A DNA stretch of 64,000 nt from positions 124,001 through 188,000 of the forward strand of contig CATQIJ010000010.1 in the NCBI GenBank assembly GCA_958296345.1, written 5' to 3'. Positions 46,191-56,025 of the stretch are shown here, one piece after another. This DNA is from an uncultured Rhizobiaceae bacterium (GTDB lineage Bacteria > Pseudomonadota > Alphaproteobacteria > Rhizobiales > Rhizobiaceae). A program made the position numbers and the translations under genes. The notes beneath the pieces were generated by a model, which saw only the letters and a program-made list of their open reading frames with translations, searched no databases and was not told the origin of the DNA. The stretch's first letter is position 1. The number at the start of each line of letters is the position of its first letter.

Positions 46191-47531
46191 TTAATTCTCC
46201 AGATAACTCTCGAGAGTGTCATCCATGGCATCTTTCCATGGTGTGTGATGCACCGGTGCCATAGTACCTGTAATAACAGATTTATAGGAGTTATTTCGGA
46301 AGGTCATAATATCTTTTTTCTTATGACCCTTCCACTCTTTAAAGGCCTGACATGCCCCTTCAAGATCAAAGCTTGGATAGTCAGTTTCTGCTATTAGTTC
46401 TTTGACATAGTCACCTTGATACCAAATTGCATCATAGTCATCTTCACCAGCATCTTCACGTGCGATACGGTCGTTAACATCAGCTTCCATTTCAGACTTA
46501 GAAGGTGTTGAGATTTTGCCCATGATCACATCACGCGCCCACCATGCTTGTGCATCAAACATGTTAAATGTGAACCACTGATCCTGCATCCCGATATAAA
46601 AAAGAGCAGGGTTATGAACATAGGCAACACCCTTATAAAGGTCTGCTGATGCCAGTCGATTGGCTGTTCGTAATTTTAAGTCTTCTGACATAAATGGGAA
46701 GTGATGCTGATACCCTGTGCATAGAAGAATAGCATCAACATTTTTTGTAGTGCCATCTTTAAAGGTACAAGTATTACCTTCAACTTTTACTAGCAGAGGA
46801 ACTTCTTGCCAGTTGTCTGGCCATTTGTAACCCATAGGAGCGGTGCGGTGACTAACAGTAATTGTCTTTGCGCCATACTTCCAACATTGAGAGCCAATGT
46901 CTTCAGCAGAATAAGACGTACCAATAATCAAAATATCTTTATCTTTAAACTCTACCGCATCGCGGAAGTCATGAGCATGAAGAACACGTCCGTTAAAACG
47001 CTCTAGGCCGTCGAAGGACGGAACGTTTGGTGTTGAAAAGTGACCATTGCAACAAACAACATTATCAAATTGCTCTGTTGTTATTTCATCTTTTACTAAG
47101 TCATGTGAGGTGACATTAAACTTGTTAGCGCTCGCATCCCATTCAACATAGCGCACTGGCGTACGGAACCGTATCCAATCTCTCACGCCAGCTTTTTCAA
47201 CGCGGCCTTTGATATAATCAAATAAAACAGCGCGAGGAGGGTAAGAAGCAATTTGTTTGCCGAAGTGTTCTTCAAAAGAATAATCAGCGAATTCTAAACC
47301 TTCTTTTGGGCCATTAGACCAAAGGTAGCGATACATAGAACCATGAACTGGTTCACCGTACTCATCTAAACCCGTACGCCATGTGTAATTCCATAAGCCA
47401 CCCCAGTTGTCTTGCTTTTCAAAGCAAACAATCTCTGGAATTTCTTCGCCATTATTTTTGGCCGATTGAAAGGCTCTTAGTTGTGCAAGGCCTGATGGAC
47501 CTGCTCCAATTACAGCAACGCGTTTAGACAT
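46191..47531 (-). CDS. tmm: Trimethylamine monooxygenase
   Basis: Flavin-containing monooxygenase oxidising trimethylamine (and dimethyl sulfide) to the N-oxide with NADPH and O2. 446 residues with the FAD motif [15 protein letters not shown], the FMO identifying motif [11 protein letters not shown] (about residues 176-186), the NADP fold [10 protein letters not shown] and [12 protein letters not shown]. These match bacterial Tmm better than indole- or ornithine-oxidising FMOs. AAGGAG lies 9 bases before ATG 47531. It follows tmoW by 21 bases, so the TMAO importer and the TMA oxidase share an operon. Confidence 0.93.
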   Translation of the reverse strand: MSKRVAVIGAGPSGLAQLRAFQSAKNNGEEIPEIVCFEKQDNWGGLWNYTWRTGLDEYGEPVHGSMYRYLWSNGPKEGLEFADYSFEEHFGKQIASYPPRAVLFDYIKGRVEKAGVRDWIRFRTPVRYVEWDASANKFNVTSHDLVKDEITTEQFDNVVCCNGHFSTPNVPSFDGLERFNGRVLHAHDFRDAVEFKDKDILIIGTSYSAEDIGSQCWKYGAKTITVSHRTAPMGYKWPDNWQEVPLLVKVEGNTCTFKDGTTKNVDAILLCTGYQHHFPFMSEDLKLRTANRLASADLYKGVAYVHNPALFYIGMQDQWFTFNMFDAQAWWARDVIMGKISTPSKSEMEADVNDRIAREDAGEDDYDAIWYQGDYVKELIAETDYPSFDLEGACQAFKEWKGHKKKDIMTFRNNSYKSVITGTMAPVHHTPWKDAMDDTLESYLEN

Positions 47532-47552
47532 AAATTACTCCTTCGACTTTTG

Positions 47553-49541
47553 TTATTCGTTAAAACCTAATTGTTTTTTGCGTTCACTTGCCCAAGCTTG
47601 AATGAGCCTGTCCGCAATAATACCTAGAGCTGCAATGAAGAAACCACAAAGGATACCACGTCCATAGTTTTGGGTGGAAATTGCACGTACAACTTCTTGA
47701 CCAAGATCTGTTGAACCAATCAGCGCCGTAATAGCAGTCATCGCAAGTGCCATCATTATAGTCTGATTGATGCCTAGCATGATCTCAGGAACAGCTATTG
47801 GTAGCTCAACTTTCCAAAGGCTTTGAGAAGGCGTTGCGCCATTCATCTTAGCAGCTTCAATTGTTACAGGTGAAATACCTTTTAACCCTAAATAAGTGTA
47901 CCTGATCGCTGGCACTGTTGCGTAAGGAATAATCGCAATCACATTTGAGAAAATACTAACATTAAAGAGCATAATCGCTGGAATAAGGTAGATAAAAGAT
48001 GGAAATGTCTGCAACGTATCGCAAACGGACATTGTAATATTTGCAACTCTTTCAGACCTTGAACACCAAATACCAATGGGTACGCCGATTAAGACACAGA
48101 ATATTCCTGAGATGAGTACCAGATATGTTGTCTGCATTGTTTCGACCCAAAAGCCTGTCACAATAAATGATGCCATCAACGCTAGGCATAACCACAATAC
48201 TGGCGCCTTACCTAATCGCCATGCAGCCAATGCCACAGTTCCAACAAATACGGGCCATGGAAGCCATAGAAAGAAATCGCGAATGTTTAGTAAGACGTAA
48301 GTAGTCATCCATTCTTTGAACGGATTTAGAAATGGATAGGCAATTTTATTGAACTCACGTATGCCATCATTCATTTCTCTGGCGAAAGAGAAGGTTTGTT
48401 TGCGAGCAAGAATTTTTACTTCCCTGAAGTATTCAGCTGCAACATAGCTGACAATAAGAATTGCGATGAAAGCGATCCAGTGCCAATTGCGTTGGAGAAA
48501 GGATTTTGTCGCTGCAAAGTGATCAACTTCACGGTAGGCAAATCCTTGCGTAAGACGATCAAGAACAATCGCCAATAGTGTAATCGCGATACCTTGCTCA
48601 ATCGCAAGGCCAATGCGTAACTGCTGAAGTGAGTAAAGAAGCTTATGACCAAGTCCTGGTTGACCAGCAATGGACGCAATCACAACCATTGCAAGGGTTT
48701 GCATAACCACCTGATTAAGACCGAGCATCAAGGTGCGTTTTGCAGAAGGGAGTGCAACTTTCCATAATAGCTGTCTTTGCGTACAGCCTGACATCTTTCC
48801 TGATTCAAGAATATCACTTGGAACAGTTTGTAGACCAAGAATTGTACACCGAGCCATTGGAGGCATTGCAAACACAACTGTCGCAATAAGGGCTGTTACT
48901 GGCCCAGCAGCAAAAAAAGCAGCAACAGGCGCTAGATAAGCCATATGCGGTGTTGCTTGCATTAAGTCAAAAATAGGTGAAATAATTTTTGCCGCACGTT
49001 TTGAGCGCGTAACCCAAATGCCAAGCCCAAGACCAATTAAAGCAGCTAGTGGTACAGCAACCAACACAACGGCCATTGTTTGCATGCTGTCTTTCCATAG
49101 ATGGAAGAAAGATAGGTACAGAAAACTAAGCAGACAAAGCATTGCAAGTCTGATGCCGCCAATCCAATGCCCTAATAAAGCAACACCTGCTGTAACAGCT
49201 ACCCATGGAAGAGGGCCAAGCCCAAGTGGCTTCATTCCTCTAAACAAAAGATATTCCGCCCATTTGATCGGAAGCTTTAAAGTAGCCCCTATCGCCCGTG
49301 TGATATCTTTTACCTGAACACCAAAAATATGAGCTTCACGCTTAAGCCAGTTAATCCCATCAGTAATCCAACCTTCTAAGGGGAGGACCCATTCTTGAGG
49401 CCAGCGTGTTGCACCAGACCACACAAATGACAAAAGAACACCAAGAGTTATGATTGCTACATATGCAACCTTTGCTTCATGCCCTTTCAGGCTATCAGGC
49501 AAGAAATTTGTAGATGTTGATCCGCCAGCTTGATCCGTCAT
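47553..49541 (-). CDS. tmoW: TMAO ABC transporter permease (tandem ProW-like)
   Basis: Inner-membrane permease of 662 residues with two binding-protein-dependent transport domains in tandem, each with its own EAA-type loop (ILESGKMSGCTQRQLLWKVALP, ~230-250, and IEAAKMNGATPSQSLWKVELP, ~575-595). A duplicated ProW-type permease is typical of the TMAO/glycine betaine importer TmoXWV of marine Alphaproteobacteria. About 14 hydrophobic segments are visible. ATG 49541 overlaps the end of tmoV by four bases. Confidence 0.9.
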   Translation of the reverse strand: MTDQAGGSTSTNFLPDSLKGHEAKVAYVAIITLGVLLSFVWSGATRWPQEWVLPLEGWITDGINWLKREAHIFGVQVKDITRAIGATLKLPIKWAEYLLFRGMKPLGLGPLPWVAVTAGVALLGHWIGGIRLAMLCLLSFLYLSFFHLWKDSMQTMAVVLVAVPLAALIGLGLGIWVTRSKRAAKIISPIFDLMQATPHMAYLAPVAAFFAAGPVTALIATVVFAMPPMARCTILGLQTVPSDILESGKMSGCTQRQLLWKVALPSAKRTLMLGLNQVVMQTLAMVVIASIAGQPGLGHKLLYSLQQLRIGLAIEQGIAITLLAIVLDRLTQGFAYREVDHFAATKSFLQRNWHWIAFIAILIVSYVAAEYFREVKILARKQTFSFAREMNDGIREFNKIAYPFLNPFKEWMTTYVLLNIRDFFLWLPWPVFVGTVALAAWRLGKAPVLWLCLALMASFIVTGFWVETMQTTYLVLISGIFCVLIGVPIGIWCSRSERVANITMSVCDTLQTFPSFIYLIPAIMLFNVSIFSNVIAIIPYATVPAIRYTYLGLKGISPVTIEAAKMNGATPSQSLWKVELPIAVPEIMLGINQTIMMALAMTAITALIGSTDLGQEVVRAISTQNYGRGILCGFFIAALGIIADRLIQAWASERKKQLGFNE

Positions 49542-50557
49542 GCGCGCTCTCCGAAGAGAACTTCAGAAATCATCTTACGAGATATCATTCCAACTTTCTT
49601 GCCGGCATCATCAACAACGGCGCATGGTAAATCAGAATCTAAAACCTGAGCTGCAACATCACCAATCTTTGCAGATTTAGGTACTGTAGAAGTAGCAAGC
49701 TTACCTTTTGCAGGCTTCATAACTGCTCCAACAGAAATAATTCGTTCGTGCGGTGCATTCTTTGCAAATTTGGCCACATAATCATCTGCTGGATTTAGAA
49801 CAAGTTGTTCAGCTGTATCCATTTGAACCATCTTGCCATCTTTCATGATGCCAATACGATCTGCTAGCTTGGTTGCCTCTTCAAAGTCATGCGTAATAAA
49901 AACAATGGTCTTGTTTAATAACTTTTGAAGGCGAATAAATTCATCTTGCATCTCAGCACGAATAAGTGGGTCAAGTGCCGAGAAAGGCTCATCCAGAAAC
50001 CAAATGTCAGGCTCCACAGCAAGGGAGCGTGCAATCCCGACACGTTGCTGTTGACCACCAGATAACTCACCTGGGAAATAAGTTTCACGGCCACCAAGGC
50101 CAACAAGGTCAACCATTTCTTTTGCACGAGCGATGCGTTTTGAATTTTCCATACCCTGCATTTCAAGCGGGAAGGCAACATTTTCCAAAACATTACGATG
50201 CGGTAGCAGGCCAAAGTTTTGAAAAACCATTCCCATATTATGGCGTCGTAGGTCAATGAGTTCTTCTTCATTTGCAGCTAGAAGGTCTCTTCCTTCATAA
50301 GTCATTGTCCCTGATGTTGGATCATTAAGACGTGTTAAACAACGGATCACTGTAGATTTTCCAGAGCCTGATAAGCCCATTATCATGAGGATTTCACCTT
50401 CATGAACATCGAAGGAAACGTCGCGTACAGCGCCAATATATCCTTCGGCTTTAAAGTCTTCATCTGTTGGTGCACCATTATGGCGGTTCATAAATGCATG
50501 TGGGTTTGCACCAAAAACTTTCCACATATTGCGGCAACTAATTTTAATATCGGACAC
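49538..50557 (-). CDS. tmoV: TMAO ABC transporter ATP-binding protein
   Basis: ProV-like ABC ATPase of 339 residues. It has Walker A GLSGSGKST (about residues 66-74), signature LSGGQQQRVG, Walker B IWFLDEPFSALD, switch His in THDFEEATK, and a C-terminal regulatory region of CBS type (residues ~270-339, with DVAAQVLDSDLPCAVVDD). The start is GTG 50557. A hairpin between tmoX and tmoV probably lowers its expression relative to the binding protein. Assignment to TMAO rather than glycine betaine rests on the neighbouring tmm and tdm. Confidence 0.9.
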   Translation of the reverse strand: MSDIKISCRNMWKVFGANPHAFMNRHNGAPTDEDFKAEGYIGAVRDVSFDVHEGEILMIMGLSGSGKSTVIRCLTRLNDPTSGTMTYEGRDLLAANEEELIDLRRHNMGMVFQNFGLLPHRNVLENVAFPLEMQGMENSKRIARAKEMVDLVGLGGRETYFPGELSGGQQQRVGIARSLAVEPDIWFLDEPFSALDPLIRAEMQDEFIRLQKLLNKTIVFITHDFEEATKLADRIGIMKDGKMVQMDTAEQLVLNPADDYVAKFAKNAPHERIISVGAVMKPAKGKLATSTVPKSAKIGDVAAQVLDSDLPCAVVDDAGKKVGMISRKMISEVLFGERA

Positions 50558-50595
50558 TTTGCTGCCTTTAATATTTTGCTTGTTTCTAAAAAATG

Positions 50596-50618
50596 CCGGG
50601 CAGGTAATTCCTGCCCGG
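50596..50618 (-). other. Intercistronic hairpin between tmoX and tmoV
   Basis: CCGGGCAGG (50596-50604) and CCTGCCCGG (50610-50618) form a 9-bp perfect GC-rich stem around TAATT, just downstream of the tmoX stop on the minus strand. It is the third such element after a binding-protein gene in this window and is likely to stabilise or partly terminate the tmoX mRNA. Confidence 0.75.
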
Positions 50619-50639
50619 ACTTGATTGTATAACTAGTAG

Positions 50640-51596
50640 TTAGTTAGACCAGCTGGCAACAACATCTGCGTTGTCAGCAATCCACTTGTCAGCAGCTTCT
50701 TCAGCTTCCATACCGTCTACATCGACGAGTAGAGCAGCAGCAGCAATTTGTGCATTTGAGAAATCGATCTTCTGCATTACGCCCCAAGCTACAGGGTACT
50801 TATCTGCAAGACCTTTCCAGGCTGCTTTCTTAAGCCAACCACCATGGGTCGCGCCACAATCGCCTGTTGCATTTGGATTTGGACCCCATGATGCATCTTC
50901 AAAACATGCTGGCTCTGGCTCAGGGAAGTTCACAAAACGACCTTTGAATTTTGATTCAATGAAGTTTGGTGTCCAGTTAAACAGAACGATAGGCTTCTTT
51001 TGGTCATAAGCAGACTGAAGCTCTGCCCAAAGTGTAGCAGCTTGGCCAACGTTAATAGCTTGGAAGTTCATTTCAAGTGCATTAACACGGTCCGCATAGT
51101 TTTTGCCCCAATCAGCAGGAGGTCCAACAAAGCGACCTTTAGGAGCTGTTTCTGCTGTTGCGAATTGATCTGCGCACTTGTTTAGACCTTCCCACTCTTC
51201 AGCGCCCGGACATGTTTCCAACACATAATCAGGAATCCACCATTCTTCGCGTGTTACTGCTGAGTGTGAGCCTGCATCTACCATGCCATCGTCTGCAACA
51301 GCTTTTTCAAATGCAGATTTCATTGAGCCTTCCCAAGCTTCTACTTGAAAATGCATGTCGCCACTTGCAATTGAAGCAAATTGTAGTTGTGAATCTGACG
51401 GTGCAAATTCAACAGTATAACCTTTAGCTTCAAGAACTTTGCCAACAACGTGCGAAAGTACAAGCTGACTTGTCCAGTTGTTTTGAACGATGATAATTGG
51501 ATCATCTGATTCAGGTGCTTCTGCATACGCAAATGATGCAGTTAACATGCTTGCACCAACAATGGCTGATGTTGCCATAAGTTTAGTAATTGTCAT
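50640..51596 (-). CDS. tmoX: TMAO-binding periplasmic protein
   Basis: Periplasmic receptor of the OpuAC (ProX-like) family, 318 residues with a signal peptide ending near AYA (residue 25). The aromatic-rich ligand site is suggested by VQNNWTSQL, FQVEAWEGS, EEWWIPDY and LFNWTPNF. Cys pairs (CPGAEEWEGLNKC, CFEDASWGPNPNATGDC) could form disulfides. Proteins of this type bind TMAO, with glycine betaine and choline as weaker ligands in relatives. Its own ribosome-binding region follows the terminator of gmaS, so tmoX probably has a separate promoter. Confidence 0.9.
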   Translation of the reverse strand: MTITKLMATSAIVGASMLTASFAYAEAPESDDPIIIVQNNWTSQLVLSHVVGKVLEAKGYTVEFAPSDSQLQFASIASGDMHFQVEAWEGSMKSAFEKAVADDGMVDAGSHSAVTREEWWIPDYVLETCPGAEEWEGLNKCADQFATAETAPKGRFVGPPADWGKNYADRVNALEMNFQAINVGQAATLWAELQSAYDQKKPIVLFNWTPNFIESKFKGRFVNFPEPEPACFEDASWGPNPNATGDCGATHGGWLKKAAWKGLADKYPVAWGVMQKIDFSNAQIAAAALLVDVDGMEAEEAADKWIADNADVVASWSN

Positions 51597-51632
51597 TTTT
51601 CTCTCTCCCGAGTTGCGCCGTTTTCTCCATTT

Positions 51633-51668
51633 CTCATTTAGGGACTGCGACGCGGTATCCCGAATGAG
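51633..51668 (-). promoter_or_regulatory. Structured leader upstream of tmoX
   Basis: An interrupted inverted repeat pairs CTCATT with AATGAG and GGGA with TCCC, around a 13-base centre. It lies between the gmaS terminator and tmoX and could be part of the tmoX leader or an operator. Strength is uncertain because of a bulge. Confidence 0.3.
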
Positions 51669-51700
51669 TAAAAAATGCCCAGCTAATTTGGCCAGGCATT
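51669..51700 (-). terminator. Terminator after gmaS
   Basis: Read on the minus strand, AATGCCTGGC pairs with GCTGGGCATT (two G-U pairs) around CAAATTA, followed by TTTTTTAC. It ends a few bases after the gmaS stop and separates the mgs-gmaS transcript from tmoX. Confidence 0.7.
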
Positions 51701-51705
51701 AATCT

Positions 51706-53046
51706 TTAAATATCTAGTGTGTTGTCTTTTTCCCATTGTGAGAAGAAGGATGTAAAATCATTCCACTCTTGATGCTTCATCTTTAAGTAAGCAGCAGAGA
51801 ATTCATTTCCCATTGCAGCTTTCAAGCCTTTATCTTTGTCATATTCACGAAGCGCATCCAGCATATTTAGCGGCAAGCGAGGGGCGCCACGAACCTTGTG
51901 ACCATCCGCATACATATCAATGTCATGACGCTTGCCAGGATCAGCTTTTGTACGAACACCATCAAGACCTGATGCCAAAATAATGGCTTGTAGAAGGTAA
52001 GGGTTAACTGCACCATCTGGAAGGCGAAGCTCAAAACGACCAGGACCAGGAACACGCACCATATGTGTGCGGTTATTACCTGTCCAAGTAACTGTATTAG
52101 GTGCCCAAGTCGCGCCAGACATTGTGCGTGGTGCATTGATGCGTTTGTAGCTGTTGACTGTAGGGTTTGTGATAGCAGCCAAAGCAGAAGCATGTTTCAT
52201 GATGCCACCAAGGAAGTGTTTGCCTTTTTCAGATAGACCAACTTCGCCAGTCTGACCTTCACCTTTGTCTTTATCGTTTGTCGCAAAAACATTGGTTTTT
52301 GAAGCAGAACCTGGTGCATCCCATACAGAAATATGAGCATGACAACCATTGCCTGTTAAGCCTTCAACAGGCTTAGGCATAAAGGTTGCTCTAAAGCCAT
52401 GTTTTTCAGCGACAGATTTAGTCATGAATTTGAAGAAGGAATGTTTATCTGCTGTTTTTAATACATCATCAAACTCCCAGTTCATTTCAAACTGGCCATT
52501 CGCATCTTCATGGTCGTTTTGATAAGCTCCCCAGCCCATTTCTAACATGTAATCACAGATTTCACGCACAACATCATAGCGGCGCATTACAGCTTGTTGA
52601 TCGTAACAAGGCTTTGCGGCTGTATCGAATGGGTCAGATATTTCGGTACCTTCTGGTGAAAGTAAAAAGAATTCTGCTTCAATACCAGTCTTTACGTGCA
52701 TACCCGCACTTGCGGCTTCATCAATTAAGCGACGCAACACATTTCTTGGCGCTTGAGCAACGTCTTCGCCCTCCATAACGCAATTACCAGGAACCCAAGC
52801 AACTTCTTTATTCCATGGTAGTTGAATTACAGCATCAGGGTCTGGTACAGCCAACATATCTGGATGCGCAGGTGTCATATCAAGATAAGTTGCAAAGCCT
52901 GCAAAGCCTGCACCATCTTCTTCCATATCTGCAATGGCAGATGCTGGAACAAGCTTAGCTCGTTGGCCACCGAATAAATCGGTGAATGAAATCATGAAAT
53001 ATTTAATGCCTTTGTCTTCGGCGAATTTGGCAAGTTTTGATGCCAT
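51706..53046 (-). CDS. gmaS: Gamma-glutamylmethylamide synthetase
   Basis: ATP-dependent enzyme joining methylamine to glutamate to give gamma-glutamylmethylamide; a glutamine-synthetase-fold protein of 446 residues. It has IEAEFFLLSPEGTE (Glu ligands, ~120), NGQFEMNWEFDD, GNGCHAHISVWD and PGRFELRLPDGAVNPYL. It differs from GlnA in lacking the adenylylation Tyr loop and in its neighbours: mgsABC directly upstream. Together they form the indirect (N-methylglutamate) methylamine pathway. It has a strong GGGAGGAG ribosome-binding site. Confidence 0.9.
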   Translation of the reverse strand: MASKLAKFAEDKGIKYFMISFTDLFGGQRAKLVPASAIADMEEDGAGFAGFATYLDMTPAHPDMLAVPDPDAVIQLPWNKEVAWVPGNCVMEGEDVAQAPRNVLRRLIDEAASAGMHVKTGIEAEFFLLSPEGTEISDPFDTAAKPCYDQQAVMRRYDVVREICDYMLEMGWGAYQNDHEDANGQFEMNWEFDDVLKTADKHSFFKFMTKSVAEKHGFRATFMPKPVEGLTGNGCHAHISVWDAPGSASKTNVFATNDKDKGEGQTGEVGLSEKGKHFLGGIMKHASALAAITNPTVNSYKRINAPRTMSGATWAPNTVTWTGNNRTHMVRVPGPGRFELRLPDGAVNPYLLQAIILASGLDGVRTKADPGKRHDIDMYADGHKVRGAPRLPLNMLDALREYDKDKGLKAAMGNEFSAAYLKMKHQEWNDFTSFFSQWEKDNTLDI

Positions 53047-53081
53047 ATTTTGCTCCTCCCGAGAGTCTTAAATTATTTATT

Positions 53082-54431
53082 TTAGTAATCGCCAGTACGA
53101 CCAGGTATCCAATTTGTACCTGCTAGAGGTACACCAGACATCGCGGAGGCCTCCATTGTCAAGGCGCACATATCTTCAGGCTCCAGATTGTGTAGATGGT
53201 TTTTACCACATGCACGTGCAATTGTTTGCGCTTCCAGCGTCATAACTTTTAGATAATTTGAAAGACGACGTCCTCCAGCGATCGGATCAAATCTAGCCAT
53301 AAGGTCAGGGTCTTGTGTTGTGATACCAGCTGGGTCTTTGCCTTCATGCCAGTCGTCATAGGCACCAGCAGTTGTACCAAGTGCATTATATTCAGCTTCC
53401 CAGCGCGGGTCGTTATCACCAAGAGCAACAAGTGCTGCTGTTCCAATAGCTACGGCATCTGCGCCCAATGCTAATGCTTTAGCAACATCAGCTCCTGTAC
53501 GAATGCCGCCAGAAACAACAAGCTGAACTTCCCGGTGCATACCCATGTCTTGCAATGCTTGAACTGCAGGACGAATGCTTGCAAGTGTCGGAATACCAAC
53601 ATTTTCAATAAACACATCTTGCGTTGCAGCTGTGCCACCTTGCATACCATCAAGCACAACAACATCAGCACCAGCTTTGACCGCAAGCGTTGTATCAAAA
53701 TAAGGACGAGCGCCTGCTATTTTAATATAAATTGGAACTTGCCAGTTTGTTATTTCTCTTAATTCAAGAATTTTAATTTCGAGATCATCTGGACCAGTCC
53801 AATCAGGATGGCGACAAGCAGAACGTTGATCAATACCCTTAGGTAGATTTCGCATTTCTGCAACGCGGTCTGAAATTTTTTGCCCAAGCAACATACCGCC
53901 GCCACCTGGCTTTGCTCCTTGGCCAACAACAACCTCAATAGCATCTGCCTTGCGCAAATCATCTGGGTTCATGCCGTAACGAGAAGGTAAATATTGATAT
54001 ACGAGTTTTGAAGAATGGCCGCGTTCTTCAGGTGTCATGCCACCATCACCTGTTGTTGTGGATGTTCCAGCAGCATCTGCACCACGACCAAGCGCTTCCT
54101 TGGCGGGACCAGAAAGAGCCCCAAAGCTCATGCCTGCTATTGTAATCGGAATATCTAGTTCAATAGGCTTTTTAGCAAAGCGTGTACCAAGCGTAACTTT
54201 AGTTTCACATTTTTCACGGTAGCCTTCTAGGGGGTAACGAGAGATTGATGCACCTAAGAAAAGGAGATCATCAAAATGTGGAACTTTACGCTTTGCACCA
54301 CCGCCGCGAATATCATAAATGCCTGTTGCAGCAGCACGGCGTATTTCAGCATTAATAGGATCTGTAAACGTTGCCGATTTTATCGGTGCTGTTTGAGGAA
54401 TGCCGTCGTTATTTTTATTTAGTTCATTCAT
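53082..54431 (-). CDS. mgsC: N-methylglutamate synthase subunit C (FMN-binding, GltB-like)
   Basis: The synthase-domain subunit, 449 residues, homologous to the FMN TIM-barrel of glutamate synthase. It has GMSFGALSGPAKEALGRGA, STTTGDGGMTPEERGHSS, AKPGGGGMLLGQKI, VVLDGMQGGTAATQDVF and GGIRTGADVAKALALGADA, each in the expected order. In glutamate synthase, the following CPxGI Cys binds the 3Fe-4S cluster; here that segment is DPAGITTQDP, so the cluster Cys is absent. This fits an FMN-only N-methylglutamate synthase making N-methylglutamate from gamma-glutamylmethylamide or methylamine plus glutamate. Confidence 0.9.
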   Translation of the reverse strand: MNELNKNNDGIPQTAPIKSATFTDPINAEIRRAAATGIYDIRGGGAKRKVPHFDDLLFLGASISRYPLEGYREKCETKVTLGTRFAKKPIELDIPITIAGMSFGALSGPAKEALGRGADAAGTSTTTGDGGMTPEERGHSSKLVYQYLPSRYGMNPDDLRKADAIEVVVGQGAKPGGGGMLLGQKISDRVAEMRNLPKGIDQRSACRHPDWTGPDDLEIKILELREITNWQVPIYIKIAGARPYFDTTLAVKAGADVVVLDGMQGGTAATQDVFIENVGIPTLASIRPAVQALQDMGMHREVQLVVSGGIRTGADVAKALALGADAVAIGTAALVALGDNDPRWEAEYNALGTTAGAYDDWHEGKDPAGITTQDPDLMARFDPIAGGRRLSNYLKVMTLEAQTIARACGKNHLHNLEPEDMCALTMEASAMSGVPLAGTNWIPGRTGDY

Positions 54432-54442
54432 TTTAGATTTCC

Positions 54443-55126
54443 TCAGTATGCGCTAGCATTGTCAACGTCGAAATTATAAAGCGTACGAGCTGAACCATAT
54501 CGAGTGAACTCTTCTGGTTTTGCATCTGCGCCAGAACGTTCAAGTAAGTCTTTTAAAATTTCGATGTGCTCAGGACGCATCTCTTTTTCTTCGCAGTCAG
54601 CACCTAGACTTTTTACTTTTCCACGTACAAAGAAACGTGCTTCATAACAACTGTCGCCCAACGCATCTCCTGCATCCCCGAGGACAACAAGATTGCCTGA
54701 TTGAGCCATAAAAGCTGACATGTGACCAATATTGCCATGAACGACTATATCAATGCCTTTCATTGAAATCCCACAACGAGAAGAGGCATTGCCTTTAATC
54801 ACCAGTAGGCCACCATGCCCAGTTGCTCCTGCATACTGACTCGCGTCACCTTCTATGATAACTTTTCCGGACATCATATTTTCTGCAACGCCTGGTCCAG
54901 CAGAGCCATCGATATTAACAGTGGCTTCTTTATTCATGCCTGCGCAGTAATATCCTGTAGAGCCGCGCACGGTGACTTCAATCGGACCATCAAGACCACA
55001 AGCAATCGCATGACTGCCTTTCGGGTTGATAATCTCCCAAGTGCGTTGATTAGTGTCAGCTTTTTGCGATTGAAGGGTTGAGTTAACTTCTCGTAACTCA
55101 GTTGATGCCATATCAAGTGTTTGCAT
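54443..55126 (-). CDS. mgsB: N-methylglutamate synthase subunit B (GXGXG domain)
   Basis: A 227-residue beta-helix GXGXG-domain protein matching the C-terminal domain of glutamate synthase: GLDGPIEVTVRGSTGYYCAGMN, GSAGPGVAENMMSGKVIIEGDASQYAGATGHGG (in part), and GNIGHMSAFMAQSGNLVVLGDAG. ATG 55126 (MQTLDMASTEL) is chosen; the TTG 15 bases upstream would overlap the end of mgsA. Its role is structural, bridging the amidotransferase and FMN subunits. It follows mgsA by two bases. Confidence 0.88.
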   Translation of the reverse strand: MQTLDMASTELREVNSTLQSQKADTNQRTWEIINPKGSHAIACGLDGPIEVTVRGSTGYYCAGMNKEATVNIDGSAGPGVAENMMSGKVIIEGDASQYAGATGHGGLLVIKGNASSRCGISMKGIDIVVHGNIGHMSAFMAQSGNLVVLGDAGDALGDSCYEARFFVRGKVKSLGADCEEKEMRPEHIEILKDLLERSGADAKPEEFTRYGSARTLYNFDVDNASAY

Positions 55127-55128
55127 TA

Positions 55129-56025
55129 TTAGTGGCTCCAAAAATAAACGGTTGCTGGCTCAGGTTCCCAAACCTTAGCATCTTCAATGCCGGGCAGGTT
55201 AACTAAAGCGCGGTACTCAGAACCAAATGCTACATATTGGTCTGTTTCAGCCATAACAGCTGGCTTACAGGCGATTGGGTCGCGCACAACACCAAAGCCA
55301 TCTTTGGTTCCAACAACAAAAGTAAAAAATCCATCAAGGTCTTCAAGGCTCGATTCAAGTGCTTCGCCAAGGTTGCTGCCGTTTTGCATTTTATGACTTA
55401 GGTACGCTGCACCAACTTCTGTGTCATTTTCAGTTTCAAAAGTCATACCCTCACGCTTTAATTTGCGGCGAAGGCTGTTGTGATTTGATAATGAGCCGTT
55501 ATGTACAAGGCACTGATCAGAACCTGTGGAAAAAGGATGTGCACCCATCGTTGTAATTGCTGATTCAGTCGCCATTCTTGTGTGGCCAATTCCGTGTGTG
55601 CCGCTCATAGAAGCAATATCAAAGCGTTCAGCCACATCTTTTGGTAGGCCAACTTCTTTGTAAATTTCAATGATATCACCCGTGCTCATGATGCGAACAT
55701 TAGGGCGTAATTCTGTTAGTGCAGTTCTCACATCATTAATGCGAGTATGAGATATTTCTAAAACTGCATGAGTGTCTTTAGTTGACAAAGTTACTTGTGC
55801 GTTAGTTGCGTTACTAAGGTCTTTATCAAGGTTCTCAAAATCAATATCAGGGTTATCAGATTGTATAGTGAGCTTTACTTTGCTGTCTACATCTGAGCCA
55901 TAAATGGCAATGCCAGCGCTGTCTGGGCCACGGTCTGTCATGGTTACGAGCATATCAGTTAGCATTGAGCCAAGCTTAGGCTCCAAAGCTTTATCTTTTA
56001 AAAATAGTCCAACAATTCCACACAT
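55129..56025 (-). CDS. mgsA: N-methylglutamate synthase subunit A (class II amidotransferase)
   Basis: A 298-residue Ntn-type glutamine amidotransferase domain. Removing Met1 exposes the catalytic Cys2 (MCGIVGLF). Further landmarks are MTDRGPDSAGIAIYG, GIGHTRMATES, PFSTGSDQCLVHNGSLSNHN and TENDTEVGAAYLSHKM. In this family it acts on gamma-glutamylmethylamide, releasing methylamine that is channelled to MgsC. The gene starts the mgsABC-gmaS operon, opposite dmmD across a 271-base promoter region. Confidence 0.9.
   Translation of the reverse strand: MCGIVGLFLKDKALEPKLGSMLTDMLVTMTDRGPDSAGIAIYGSDVDSKVKLTIQSDNPDIDFENLDKDLSNATNAQVTLSTKDTHAVLEISHTRINDVRTALTELRPNVRIMSTGDIIEIYKEVGLPKDVAERFDIASMSGTHGIGHTRMATESAITTMGAHPFSTGSDQCLVHNGSLSNHNSLRRKLKREGMTFETENDTEVGAAYLSHKMQNGSNLGEALESSLEDLDGFFTFVVGTKDGFGVVRDPIACKPAVMAETDQYVAFGSEYRALVNLPGIEDAKVWEPEPATVYFWSH

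Noticed and set aside
50596..50618. Perfect GC-rich palindrome as a transposon end
   Set aside because: No second copy or target duplication is visible, and its place between tmoX and tmoV matches the other binding-protein hairpins.
51706..53046. Glutamine synthetase glnA
   Set aside because: It clusters with mgsABC, has the GmaS length and lacks nitrogen-regulation neighbours.
53082..56025. Split glutamate synthase gltB
   Set aside because: Three separate genes for amidotransferase, GXGXG and FMN domains, absence of the iron-sulfur Cys and coupling to gmaS identify mgsABC.
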